This document shows positions 16,546-24,715 of a stretch of 64,000 nt of DNA, piece by piece. The notes beneath the pieces were generated by a model. The model was not told the DNA's origin. It made no database searches and worked only from the letters and a program-made list of their open reading frames with translations. The position numbers and the translations under genes were made by a program. The first letter of the stretch is position 1. Each line of letters begins with the position of its first letter. Source of the stretch: Marmoricola endophyticus (GTDB taxonomy: Bacteria; Actinomycetota; Actinomycetes; Propionibacteriales; Nocardioidaceae); the NCBI RefSeq assembly GCF_014644415.1, contig NZ_BMKQ01000001.1:3299217-3363216 (forward strand). Direction: 5' to 3'.

Positions 16546-16562
16546 CACAGGCCAGACCTGTG
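16546..16562. promoter_or_regulatory. Inverted repeat in the LysR/TDT gap, candidate LysR box
   Basis: CACAGG-CCAGA-CCTGTG, perfect six-base arms, is centred about 30 bases upstream of the LysR start and 66 bases upstream of the transporter. LysR proteins commonly bind such dyads. A further CACAGG at 16567-16572 repeats one arm. Confidence 0.5.
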
Positions 16563-16619
16563 GCAGCACAGGCACGAACCCGGTTCTGCCGGTGCCCTGC
16601 CCCGGGCACAGTGAGTGTC

Positions 16620-17765
16620 ATGACCAGCGCGACCCTCGACCGAGACCACGTCCTGCCGCGTCCGTTCACTCGGCTCGGCGGCCACGCCCCCGACGGGTAC
16701 GTCAGCCCGAACTGGTACGCCTCCGTCATGGGCACCGGCATCGTGGCCAACGCCGCCGCCCCGCTGCCTCCGTCGGTGCTGGACCGGCTGCCGGGGCTGC
16801 TCACCGCCGCTCGCGGGGTCTGGATCCTCGACTCGGTGTGGCTGATGGTCCTTCTGGCGCTCACCGCCTCGCACTGGGTCCGGCACACCGAGCAGGCCAG
16901 GGGGCACCTGCACAACCCGGTGATGTCGCACTTCTACGGCGCTCCGGCGATGGGTCTGATGACCGTCGGTGCCGGTGCGCTCCTGGTCGGCGTGCCGGTG
17001 GTCGGTCTCTCCGCAGCAGTCGCGATCGACCTGGTCCTCTGGACCGCGGGCACCCTGCTCGGGCTGTGGACCGCGGTGGTGGTGCCGTACCAGGCGATGA
17101 CCCGGCACGAGGTGAAGGCCGACTCGGCCTTCGGCGGCTGGTTGATGCCGGTCGTCCCGCCGATGGTCTCGGCGGCCACCGGCCCGCTGCTGCTGCCGCA
17201 CGTGCCCGCCGGTCAGCCGCGGCTCGCGCTGCAGCTCGCCTGCACGATGATGTTCGGCCTGACCATCGTGATCTCGCTGGTGCTGATCACGCTGCTCTAC
17301 AGCCGCCTGGTGCACCACAAGGTCGGCGCCGCCGCTGCCGTACCCACCCTGTGGATCGTCCTCGGCCCGCTCGGCCAGTCGATCACCGCCGCGCACAACC
17401 TGGGCCAGAGCGCGCCGGGGATCCTGCCCGCTCCGTACGGCACGGCCTTCCGCGCGATGGGGCTGCTCTACGGCGTGCCGATGTGGGGGTTCGCGATGCT
17501 GTGGCTCGCCATCGCCGGCGCCATCACGGTCCGTACGGTGCGCTCAGGCATGCCCTTCTCGCTGACCTGGTGGAGCTTCACCTTCCCCGTCGGCACCGTC
17601 GTGACGGGCACGTCGGGCCTGGCCGTGGCCACCGGCGCGGACTTCCTCGTGGTCGCCGCCGCGCTGCTGTACGTCGGTCTGGTCGGCGCCTGGGTGACCG
17701 TCGCCGTCCGCACCGCCCGGCGGACCTGGAGCGGAGCACTGCTCCGCGCACCCGAGGCGGCCTGA
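16620..17765 (+). CDS. TDT-family transporter (SLAC1/TehA-like, possible sulfite exporter)
   Basis: A 381-residue membrane protein with about ten helices and the TDT (tellurite-resistance/dicarboxylate transporter) pattern: NWYASVMGTGIVANA at the start, then HNPVMSHFYGAPAMG and GPLGQSITAAHNLGQ. Family members transport C4-dicarboxylates, sulfite or anions; the substrate is not decided here. ATG 16620 has CACAGT seven bases upstream, a possible weak leaderless -10. Control by the divergent LysR protein is likely. Confidence 0.85.
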   Translation: MTSATLDRDHVLPRPFTRLGGHAPDGYVSPNWYASVMGTGIVANAAAPLPPSVLDRLPGLLTAARGVWILDSVWLMVLLALTASHWVRHTEQARGHLHNPVMSHFYGAPAMGLMTVGAGALLVGVPVVGLSAAVAIDLVLWTAGTLLGLWTAVVVPYQAMTRHEVKADSAFGGWLMPVVPPMVSAATGPLLLPHVPAGQPRLALQLACTMMFGLTIVISLVLITLLYSRLVHHKVGAAAAVPTLWIVLGPLGQSITAAHNLGQSAPGILPAPYGTAFRAMGLLYGVPMWGFAMLWLAIAGAITVRTVRSGMPFSLTWWSFTFPVGTVVTGTSGLAVATGADFLVVAAALLYVGLVGAWVTVAVRTARRTWSGALLRAPEAA

Positions 17766-17798
17766 GGCTCGTCGGCGGCGGGGCATAACGTCGAGGTC

Positions 17799-18551
17799 AT
17801 GGCACCCATGGACCTGACCGACATCCCCGCCGCCGACGGCACCGCCGAGGCGTACGTCGCCCGCCCCGTCTCCGGCTCCGGCCCCGGCGTGCTGCTCTGC
17901 ATCGATGCGATCGGGCTGCGCCCGCAGATCGCCTCGATGGCGGACCGGATCGCCTCCTGGGGGTACGTCGTCCTCGCCCCCAACGTGTTCTACCGCTCCG
18001 GCACCGCTGCCGAGACCAGCCCGGACGTCGACCTCACCCAGCCGGGCGCCCGCGAGGCGTTCTTCGAGACGGTCGGGCCGCGGATGGCCGAGGTGACGCC
18101 CGACCGGGCGGTCGCCGACCTCGGCGACTACGTCACGACCCTGCGCGGCCTGGACGGCGTGAGCGACGGCCCGCTGGGCGTGACCGGCTACTGCATGGGT
18201 GCGCGGCTGGCGACCTGGGCGGCCACGCACCACCCCGACGAGATCGCGGCGGTCGGCGGCTTCCACGGCGGCGGCCTGGTCACCGACGACCCGCAGAGCC
18301 CGCACGCCAAGCTCGCCGACGCCCGGGCGGAGTTCGTCTACGGCCACGCCGACCACGACGACTCGATGCCGCCCGAGGCGGTCGCCGCTCTCGGTGAGGC
18401 GCTGTCGTCCGCCGGGCTCACCGCGAAGAACGAGGTGTACGCCGACGCGCCGCACGGCTACACGATGGCCGACACCTCGATGTACCAGGAGGCGGGCGCC
18501 GAGCGGATGTTCACCGAGCTCGAGGCGCTCTTCGCCCGCACGCTGCGATGA
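17799..18551 (+). CDS. Dienelactone hydrolase family protein
   Basis: A 250-residue alpha/beta hydrolase. The cysteine nucleophile is in VTGYCMGARLA near residue 131, the acid is probably D189 (GHADHDDSM) and the histidine lies in DAPHGYTMAD, the Cys-Asp-His triad of dienelactone hydrolases. The natural substrate is unknown. TAACGT lies exactly seven bases before ATG 17799, so the transcript is probably leaderless. Its stop overlaps the next start (ATGA). Confidence 0.9.
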   Translation: MAPMDLTDIPAADGTAEAYVARPVSGSGPGVLLCIDAIGLRPQIASMADRIASWGYVVLAPNVFYRSGTAAETSPDVDLTQPGAREAFFETVGPRMAEVTPDRAVADLGDYVTTLRGLDGVSDGPLGVTGYCMGARLATWAATHHPDEIAAVGGFHGGGLVTDDPQSPHAKLADARAEFVYGHADHDDSMPPEAVAALGEALSSAGLTAKNEVYADAPHGYTMADTSMYQEAGAERMFTELEALFARTLR

Positions 18552-19414
18552 CCGCACTCGAGCCCCTCGAGGTCGCGGTCGAGGGTGGCTCACTGCGAGC
18601 GCTGCGGTGGGGGAGCGGTGCGCAGGTCTGCGTCGCCCTGCACGGCATCACCGCCAACGCGGCGTCGTGGACGGCGGTCGGCGAGCGCCTCCCGCAGGAC
18701 TGGTCGCTGGTCGCGGTGGACATGCGCGGCCGGGGGCACTCGCGCGAGCTGGGGGCGCCGTACGACGCCGAGCGGCTGGCCGCCGACGCCGCCGCCGTCG
18801 TCCGCGCCACCGGCGCGCGGGTCCTGGCCGGTCACTCGCTGGGGGCGTACGTCGCCGTCGGCGTCGAGCGCGACTTCCCGGGCCTCGTCGAGCGGCTGGT
18901 GCTGCTCGACGGCGGCTTGGCGCTTCCCGTGCCGCCGGATGTCGACCCGGACGCCGCGCTCGCGGCCACGCTCGGCCCGGCGCTGGACCGGCTCTCGCAC
19001 GTCTTCGCCGACGAGGAGTCGTACGTCGACACCTTCCGCGCCCACCCCGCGCTGGGTCCGTACTGGACCGAGGCGATCGAGGCGTACGCCCGCTACGACG
19101 CTCTCCCCACGGACGGTGGCGTCCGTGCGCGCGCCGTGCTGGAGGCCGTACGCGTCTCCGGGCGCGAGCTGCTGACCCGCGGCGCCGAGATCGACGCCGC
19201 CGTGCACGGGCTCACCGTGCCGGCCCGCCTGCTCTGCGTCGAGCGCGGTCTCCAGGACCAGCCCGGCGGCCTGCTGCCGGTCGACGTCGTCGAGGCCGCC
19301 GCTGCCGCGCAGCCGATGCTCGAGGTCTCGACGGTCCCGGACACGAACCACTACACGATCGCGTTCGCCCCGCACGCCGTCGACGCCGTGGTCGACGCGA
19401 TCACCCGCGACTGA
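18548..19414 (+). CDS. Alpha/beta hydrolase
   Basis: A 288-residue alpha/beta-fold hydrolase. Seen: oxyanion-region LHGITANAASW, DMRGRGHSREL, the nucleophile elbow GHSLGA near residue 98, and a C-terminal TNHYTIAF with the catalytic histidine. No closer subfamily is assigned. It is co-translated with the dienelactone hydrolase through an ATGA overlap. Confidence 0.88.
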   Translation: MTALEPLEVAVEGGSLRALRWGSGAQVCVALHGITANAASWTAVGERLPQDWSLVAVDMRGRGHSRELGAPYDAERLAADAAAVVRATGARVLAGHSLGAYVAVGVERDFPGLVERLVLLDGGLALPVPPDVDPDAALAATLGPALDRLSHVFADEESYVDTFRAHPALGPYWTEAIEAYARYDALPTDGGVRARAVLEAVRVSGRELLTRGAEIDAAVHGLTVPARLLCVERGLQDQPGGLLPVDVVEAAAAAQPMLEVSTVPDTNHYTIAFAPHAVDAVVDAITRD

Positions 19415-19420
19415 GGCCGG

Positions 19421-19759
19421 CTACGCGCACACGGCGATGAGGGTCAGACCCTCCTCGCCCGCCCGGACGAAGCGGGCCGACTCCAGCGACACCGCGACGA
19501 ACTGCCCCGGACCGACGGCGACCTCCTCGCCGCCGACCACCACCCAGCCGCTGCCGCGCACCACCGCGTACATGTCCTCCACCCGGTCGTCGGCGTGGTC
19601 GTGGCGCACCGTCTCCGCCCCGGGCGGCAGCTCCACCTGGTACACCTCGAAGTTCTCCAGCCGGAGCGCCTCGCTCACCCGCTTGTCGTACGGGCTCGCC
19701 GCCGGGTGCGGTCCCGGGCCGGCGTCGATGTCGGTCGCGTCGACGAGGTGGTAGGTCAT
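19421..19759 (-). CDS. Small cupin-domain protein
   Basis: A 112-residue single-domain cupin. The metal-binding region reads ETVRHDHADDRVEDMYAVVRG and the second motif GPGQFVAVSLESARFVRAG; the second histidine of canonical cupins is not obvious, so a metal role is uncertain. TACGCT lies six bases before the ATG on the minus strand. It is the last core-like gene before the island. Confidence 0.8.
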   Translation of the reverse strand: MTYHLVDATDIDAGPGPHPAASPYDKRVSEALRLENFEVYQVELPPGAETVRHDHADDRVEDMYAVVRGSGWVVVGGEEVAVGPGQFVAVSLESARFVRAGEEGLTLIAVCA

Positions 19760-19978
19760 CGGGTCAGCGTAGGGACGCCGGTGCTCGCCTGGTCGCGAGA
19801 GAAGCTGGAAGTGGCGCTGTGACTTGTTCGGGCGGCGGAACGGCGGGTCCCCATCGTCTTGGTCAAGTTGTCTCGGTCAACTCCTTGCGAGTCATTCCGC
19901 CCATAATGACGTGGTTGATTCGATTCTGGATCGTCGACACCTAGGAAGTTCCGCGAAACGAGCGAGAGACGATCATCG
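19760..19978. other. Left flank of the accessory island, no gene
   Basis: Base composition becomes visibly less GC-rich here. GTCATT/AATGAC arms (19891-19910, eight-base loop) could be a terminator for the minus-strand island operon. No tRNA gene, integrase remnant or clear attachment repeat was found. Confidence 0.5.
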
Positions 19979-20734
19979 TCACCTGGCCAGGCGCCGGCCC
20001 TGATGCACGAGCCAGCGGACCGCTCGACCGCCGCCGATGAGACGATCAATTGGCTGGTCTTGCCCTGCTTGCGCCGTCTCGGCATCGGCTTGGGCGTTGC
20101 GGCGGGCCCTGTCCGCTTCCTCGAGCTCGCGGGCCTCGACAGCGGCGGTCACCGCGCGGGCGGCGCTACGGAAGCGCTGGCGGGTCGCGGCGTGATACCA
20201 GCGGCGTCGCAGGTGGGCTTGCATCATCTCGACAACGACCTTCAGGGCCCTGTCGGTGTTGGCGCGCGGAAGCGGGTTGTGCAGGTTGACGTCGGTGTCT
20301 CGCTTGATCGGCGGCGCGTTCCAGGCGATGTGCATCTGGGCGCCGGCTTCGATCTTGGCGACTGTCACGTAGTGGTCGTAGGCGTCGGCTACGACCGGGT
20401 CGGCGTGCAGGCGCATGAGCGCCTGGTGGTGGTCGATGCTGGTCTTGACGTCGGACATGCCGCTGGTCAGGGCGAACCTGGTAGAGGTTTCGCCGTCCTT
20501 GCGCAGGATGCGGTACGGCCCCTCGAGGTAGCCGGAGACGGCGCCGAGAGCGTCGCCGTACAGGGTGGTCAGCGTCTGGCGTCGGGCGCTGTTCGCGTTG
20601 GCTCGCAGGGTGGCGCCAACGCCGGTGGCGGCGATGAGGGCGCCGGCGAGCACCACGACCTGCGCCCAGGTGAAGCCACCTAGCCCGAGGAACAGCGGGA
20701 AGAGGGCTGCGGTGACGTAGGTGACGACCTCCAT
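19979..20734 (-). CDS. Two-TM protein, candidate effector of the CBASS-like island
   Basis: A 251-residue protein I do not recognise. Residues 4-21 and 24-44 form two hydrophobic helices (VTYVTAALFPLFLGLGG, then VVVLAGALIAATGVGATL). The rest is a predicted helical cytoplasmic domain with many Arg and Ala and an Arg-rich end. It starts at the stop of the E2-like gene (TAATG), so it is translationally coupled as the last gene of the operon. Two-TM effectors are common in CBASS, where second-messenger binding leads to membrane damage. The effector role here rests on position and topology only. Confidence 0.65.
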   Translation of the reverse strand: MEVVTYVTAALFPLFLGLGGFTWAQVVVLAGALIAATGVGATLRANANSARRQTLTTLYGDALGAVSGYLEGPYRILRKDGETSTRFALTSGMSDVKTSIDHHQALMRLHADPVVADAYDHYVTVAKIEAGAQMHIAWNAPPIKRDTDVNLHNPLPRANTDRALKVVVEMMQAHLRRRWYHAATRQRFRSAARAVTAAVEARELEEADRARRNAQADAETAQAGQDQPIDRLIGGGRAVRWLVHQGRRLAR

Positions 20735-21318
20735 TAGGACGCCTCCGCGAGGGCCGTGAGGTAGTCGTGGGGGGCCTCGTCGCCCATCCAGGTCCCCTCC
20801 TGGCGACCAGGTCCGCCGTGTCCACCGGTGGCGCGCCAGTGCTGCTCGAAGAGCAGGTGGTTACGGGTGAGGTTGAGCAGGGCGACGAGGCCGTTCGTGT
20901 AGTGCCAGCGACGGTCGACGGGGTCGCCGGGGAACCACAGGCATAGCGCATCGATGTTGTTGTGGCGGTGCTTGGACTCGGCGCCCGGGTCGGCGAACAC
21001 TGCCGGGAAGTCCCACGGGTCGAGTTCGAACGTGGGGTAGGTGGGGTTCTCATGGAACTCGATGCGCACGGGGACCGGGTCCTTGCGCCCGGGGACGTCG
21101 AGGCCCGCGTGGTGGATGGTCCAGACGCGGTCACGGCCGCGGTGCCGGCTGGGGCCGGTCAGCGTCTCTGAGATGAGGCCGGCGTGCTCGTCGTGGGCGC
21201 CGATGTCGCGCAGGAGCGGGCCCTGGAAGTCGAGGTCCGTGCCGTACCAGGCGCGCTTGGCTCTGGTCGGTCGCTGCGGGCTGCGGACCTGGGAGCGCGG
21301 GTGCGCCGGACGCGTCAT
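20734..21318 (-). CDS. E2 (ubiquitin-conjugating)-like protein of a CBASS-type operon
   Basis: A 194-residue protein with the pattern of bacterial E2-only Cap2-type proteins: YPTFELDPWDFP near 94, a His/Asn-rich lead-in, then the only cysteine of the protein, C126, in ALCLWFPGDP. A helical segment ending FEQHWRATGG and a WMGDEAPHD signature (H184) follow. In E2-containing CBASS this kind of protein conjugates the C-terminus of the CD-NTase to a target. No E1 or JAB protease is encoded nearby, as in type II-short systems. It overlaps the CD-NTase stop by four bases (ATGA). Confidence 0.75.
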   Translation of the reverse strand: MTRPAHPRSQVRSPQRPTRAKRAWYGTDLDFQGPLLRDIGAHDEHAGLISETLTGPSRHRGRDRVWTIHHAGLDVPGRKDPVPVRIEFHENPTYPTFELDPWDFPAVFADPGAESKHRHNNIDALCLWFPGDPVDRRWHYTNGLVALLNLTRNHLLFEQHWRATGGHGGPGRQEGTWMGDEAPHDYLTALAEAS

Positions 21319-22454
21319 CGGGTCCCCCAGGAGCGGGTGCTGGGGGTGCGCTGCTCGGGGCGGTGCCCGACGACCGGCGTTGCGGCGGCTGCGGTGCTCG
21401 CGGCCGTGGCGACACCGGCCGCACCCGCGGCGGCCGCGGGGCCGGGGAGGATGTTGATGGACTTGCGGCGGTCTGTCTCGAACTTGTGGGCGGTCTCCGC
21501 GGTCACCTCGTACGGGTCGGGGCCGGGAAGGATGTCGTCGTCGCGGAAGAACTTAGCCATCTCCTCGTGGGCCTGGACCGGGTAGCCGCCCTTCTCGAGC
21601 TCGACGGCGCGGGCGAGGCGGGCGCGGGCGCGCCGGAGGCGGTCCACGACGGCGGTGCGGTTGTCGTTCAGGCCGATGGGCTTCTCGGCGACGCCGGCGG
21701 GGTCCTCGGTGAGGCCCTTGTCGAGTTCGGCGATGGCGTAGTCGAACCAGATGAGCATCGCGGTGGCCAAGGGCATCGGCTTGGTGAGGCAGCCGAGGGC
21801 GAGGGCCTTGATGTTCCAGGAGCACAGCGGCTTCTGGTTCTTGCGGTTCCAGTGCTTGAGGAGTCGCACGGTGCGCGCGTAGGTGTAGGACGTCTTCTTG
21901 TTCGCCGCGCGGACCATCTTGGTGTGCTGCTCCGGGTGGGAGCGGCTCCAGGTCGCGTGATTGGGGATGAACAGGCCGACGCCGGTGGGGTGCTCGATGG
22001 CGACAATGACGTCGGCGGTGAAGTCGGCCTGGCCCGCCGCGACGGCCTTGCTGAAGCGCACCAGGATGGAGCGATGGCGCTTCTTCCACTCGATACGCAG
22101 GTCGGGGAACTCGTCCTCGAGCGCGGCGCGGATGGCCCCCGCTGCGCGCTCCTGAAGGTCGGCACAGCCCTTCTTTCCGGGGCCGTGGGTGTCCTTGGCC
22201 TCGGCGACGACGACGCCGAGGTCGATGTCGGTGAGCGGGTCGAGGGCGTCGCCGTGGGCGACGGACCCGTTCACGTAGGTGCGACTGCCGGGGAACTCGC
22301 CGGTAAGGGCGGCGGTGATGAGGTCTCGTCGGCGACGCGCTTCTGCGAGCTCGTCGTCGCTGACCTGGATGTGGCGTCGGACGTGCTCGAGCACCTCCTC
22401 GATGGTCGGCGCGCTGCCGAAGGGGCTGCTTGTCTCGATGTGCTGTACTGCCAT
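21315..22454 (-). CDS. CD-NTase (cGAS/DncV-like nucleotidyltransferase)
   Basis: A 379-residue nucleotidyltransferase of the OAS/CD-NTase type. The active site is complete: G63-S64 in VNGSVAHGD, D76 and D78 in LTDIDLG, and a third acidic residue D148 in FTADVIVAI. RLLKHWNRKN and LCSWNIKALAL match the helical half of such enzymes. In CBASS they make cyclic di- or trinucleotides after phage infection. Residues 330-379 are an Ala-rich flexible tail ending RSWGTR, a possible site for E2-driven conjugation. The ATG at 22454 has AAGGAG eight bases upstream. Confidence 0.85.
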   Translation of the reverse strand: MAVQHIETSSPFGSAPTIEEVLEHVRRHIQVSDDELAEARRRRDLITAALTGEFPGSRTYVNGSVAHGDALDPLTDIDLGVVVAEAKDTHGPGKKGCADLQERAAGAIRAALEDEFPDLRIEWKKRHRSILVRFSKAVAAGQADFTADVIVAIEHPTGVGLFIPNHATWSRSHPEQHTKMVRAANKKTSYTYARTVRLLKHWNRKNQKPLCSWNIKALALGCLTKPMPLATAMLIWFDYAIAELDKGLTEDPAGVAEKPIGLNDNRTAVVDRLRRARARLARAVELEKGGYPVQAHEEMAKFFRDDDILPGPDPYEVTAETAHKFETDRRKSINILPGPAAAAGAAGVATAASTAAAATPVVGHRPEQRTPSTRSWGTR

Positions 22455-22498
22455 GATTCGTCTCCTTGTCGTGTTTTGGCCGTGTGGGCCTCTGCAAG

Positions 22499-22528
22499 GG
22501 ACGGACGGGCTATCTCGGCGAGTGGCAC
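22499..22528 (-). promoter_or_regulatory. 30-bp island element, copy 1 (upstream of the CD-NTase gene)
   Basis: Beginning GGACGGACGGG on the plus strand, this stretch matches 24686-24715 at 25 of 30 bases, same orientation. On the coding strand it reads GTGCCACTCGCC, GAGATAGCC, CGTCCGTCC. It lies 45 bases before the CD-NTase start, in the position of a promoter or operator. Confidence 0.6.
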
Positions 22529-22573
22529 GCGCCGAGGACGCCCAGGGTGACCGGGCCATCCCGATGACCACCG

Positions 22574-22591
22574 TGTCAGTCATAACCGACA
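22574..22591. promoter_or_regulatory. 18-bp dyad TGTCNGTNATNACNGACA, candidate HTH operator
   Basis: TGTCAGTCATAACCGACA is symmetric at 14 of 18 positions, with mismatches at regular spacing, the look of a site for a dimeric XRE-type protein. It is 119 bases upstream of the CD-NTase start and just downstream of the IrrE stop. The HTH protein of the island is the obvious candidate ligand. Confidence 0.5.
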
Positions 22592-22653
22592 GTTCGGCGT
22601 CGCCGGGAGGTCCCGCCGCTGACGCCGGAGGTCGGCCTGCGCTCCGGGGTCTC

Positions 22654-23706
22654 TCAGGCGCAGTCGTCGCAGCGGTCGCCGACGAACCCGGCCGACGGCT
22701 GCACAAGGAAACACGACATGCACTGCCGTTCGGCGGTCGTGGTGACGCAGGCGCATCGACCGCACTCGGTGCAGGGCGGCACCGCGCACCGCGGGCATCG
22801 CTGTTCCCAGCTGGTGTAGGTCGCGCCGCACGCGAGGTCGGCGCACTCGTAGGTCGCCGCCCGGGGTCCGGCGTCGCGGCTGGGGAGGGCGAAGTCCTCC
22901 CAGGGTGCGCTGTCGGTGACGGCGACGGCGAGCAGCAAGTCGCCGTCGAACGCGGCGGTCTGGATGAACAGCTCCTGGCCGCGGATGTCGTCACGGTAGG
23001 TGAAGTGGCCCCGTCCGCTGCTGCGGCCGTTGGTCAAGCCGCGCTCGAGGACGGGGTCTGCGGACTGGTTGCTTCCGCGGCGCAGCGGCGGGAGGTTGTG
23101 GGTGGAGCAGAAGAACACCTGACCTTCGTTGGTCAGCAGGGCCACCAGGCCGGGTGCAGGTAGTCGTTGCGCAGCGCGGACGCACACTGCGGAGCGCGAC
23201 GCCGGCCCGGCCTGAAAGAGCCGGATGATGTCGTCGGTGGTCGGGCCCTCGTCGTCGATGTAGCGGCTGACCTCGACGTCGGGCAGGAGCATCTCGGCGG
23301 CGAACGCGTCGCAGGCGAGGTCCTCGAAGAGGTCGCCGGCGTTCTGGTTCCAGATGACCTCAACCAGGTCGATGGTCGTTCGTTGCAGATGGTGGCCGAG
23401 TTCGTGCAGTGCGGTGAAGGCGCGGCGGCCGGGGCTCGCTGCGAGCCCGACCTGGATGACGGGCATGCCGCCGGGCCCCGTCTCGATGTAGGCGCCGGCG
23501 ACGCTGCAGGCGTCCCGGTCAGCGGCGTCCTCCGGTTCCTCGACCAGCTGCAACGCAACGTCGGGCCATCTGTCGAGCGCTTCGCACGGGTCGGTCCGGA
23601 ACCGGTCGAGGTCGGCACCGAAGTAGGAGTGGGCGACTTCGACCATCGCCTGCGCCTGTGCCTGCACCTCGCTGCGGCGCGGAGTGCCGGCTGACGTTGC
23701 TATCAC
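22654..23706 (-). CDS. ImmA/IrrE-family zinc metallopeptidase with Cys-rich C-terminal domain
   Basis: A 350-residue protein. The N-terminal half is an ImmA/IrrE-type peptidase: HELGHH at 101-106 and a downstream acidic residue in DAFAAEMLLP. The middle resembles a sensor-like domain, and residues from about 287 to 350 carry many CxxC pairs, ending CDDCA, as in tandem zinc ribbons. ImmA/IrrE enzymes cut HTH repressors after stress, and CapP in some CBASS loci is such a peptidase paired with CapH. The GTG start overlaps the HTH gene stop (GTGA), coupling the pair. Confidence 0.85.
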   Translation of the reverse strand: MIATSAGTPRRSEVQAQAQAMVEVAHSYFGADLDRFRTDPCEALDRWPDVALQLVEEPEDAADRDACSVAGAYIETGPGGMPVIQVGLAASPGRRAFTALHELGHHLQRTTIDLVEVIWNQNAGDLFEDLACDAFAAEMLLPDVEVSRYIDDEGPTTDDIIRLFQAGPASRSAVCVRAAQRLPAPGLVALLTNEGQVFFCSTHNLPPLRRGSNQSADPVLERGLTNGRSSGRGHFTYRDDIRGQELFIQTAAFDGDLLLAVAVTDSAPWEDFALPSRDAGPRAATYECADLACGATYTSWEQRCPRCAVPPCTECGRCACVTTTAERQCMSCFLVQPSAGFVGDRCDDCA

Positions 23707-24611
23707 TGGTCTGGTCCTCGCTGCTCGCCGAGCTGTGCGTCGAAGTAGGCGATGATGCGAGCCGACCAGCGGACGTCCCGGCGGTTGTGCTCGCGGGCGG
23801 CGAGTGCCTGGACGCCGTAGGCGGCTGTCCGCCAGGTCTCGACCTCGTCCTGGTCGCGGCGTGCTGCGAGTCGGTGAACGAGTGAACGGACCTCGGGCAA
23901 GTCCATCGCTGCGACCAGGTCCTCGGGCAGCGGTGGGTTGGTTGCCGACAACAGAGTGGCAGCGGGCACCTGTAGCACTTCGGCGAGACTGTTGGCCTCC
24001 GCTTGGGAAAGGTCGACTTGTCCGCGGCGTAGGGCGGCAGCGCGCGGAACCGACCCAAGTGCAGCCGCTACGGCACGCGGGTCAGCCCCCTTCAAGACGG
24101 TGTCCAGGTCGAGGTTGCCGGTGCCACTCGGCGCCCACTCGGCCTCCGCCAGCAGGTCGAGCAGGTCCCGCTGCCGCGCTCGAGCGATGGTTCGCGGGTC
24201 CGTTGCGCCCCAATTCAGATCTCCCGGGGGCAGGTCCATGAGGTCTGCTGTGAGTTCACCGAGCTTGTAGTCGAGCACCCGGACAGGGACGGTGGCCTCG
24301 TTGCGGACCCAGACCGCCAGTTCGAGGTGAAGCGTGTTCGTCTCGGCGGCGGCCACCGCTGCGGTCTCGTCCGCGTCGCTGTCCAGGCTGACCGCCGCTA
24401 CACGGATTAGGTGGCCCGGATTGACTTGCGAGCCCCCTTCTTCGGCACCGCGGGGCGTTGTGATGCTGTCGAGCACCAAGAGGACGCCGGCCTGGTCGTT
24501 CCAGCGGGCACGCCAGAGGTCGCCCGGGCTGGGTGTCGGGGTGGCATGAGCCTGTCGTGCCTGAGCAAGGGAACGGCCCAAGTTCGAGGGCGTCGCGGGT
24601 GGTGGGGTCAT
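23703..24611 (-). CDS. HTH-containing protein, probable target/partner of the IrrE peptidase
   Basis: A 302-residue protein. Residues 30-125 form a beta-rich region of unknown family. A XRE-like helix-turn-helix is plausible at about 181-222 (AAALRRGQVDLSQAEANSLA, then EVLQVPAATLLS), followed by a helical C-terminus. ATG 24611 is chosen because AGGAGG lies nine bases upstream; longer frames to 24770 run through the promoter region. By analogy with ImmR/ImmA and CapH/CapP pairs it is probably a repressor relieved by proteolysis, though it is much larger than CapH. Confidence 0.65.
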   Translation of the reverse strand: MTPPPATPSNLGRSLAQARQAHATPTPSPGDLWRARWNDQAGVLLVLDSITTPRGAEEGGSQVNPGHLIRVAAVSLDSDADETAAVAAAETNTLHLELAVWVRNEATVPVRVLDYKLGELTADLMDLPPGDLNWGATDPRTIARARQRDLLDLLAEAEWAPSGTGNLDLDTVLKGADPRAVAAALGSVPRAAALRRGQVDLSQAEANSLAEVLQVPAATLLSATNPPLPEDLVAAMDLPEVRSLVHRLAARRDQDEVETWRTAAYGVQALAAREHNRRDVRWSARIIAYFDAQLGEQRGPDQ

Positions 24612-24685
24612 CGGGAGCGTCCTCCTCTCGTTGCGAGGTTCGCGTCCTGGCGGGGGGTTCGCGGTGGCACCGGGGGCCACATGGT

Positions 24686-24715
24686 GGACGGACGGGTTAT
24701 TTCGGGGGGTGTCAC
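24686..24715 (-). promoter_or_regulatory. 30-bp island element, copy 2 (upstream of the HTH gene)
   Basis: Same element as at 22499-22528. On the coding strand it reads GTGACACCCCCC, GAAATAACC, CGTCCGTCC. It lies 74 bases before the HTH start and overlaps the last codon of the sigma-like gene, so selection for both functions may act on it. Confidence 0.6.

Noticed and set aside
19756-20085. A 109-codon minus-strand frame across the left island border
   Set aside because: It overlaps the two-TM gene in another frame and runs into the cupin promoter; no support.
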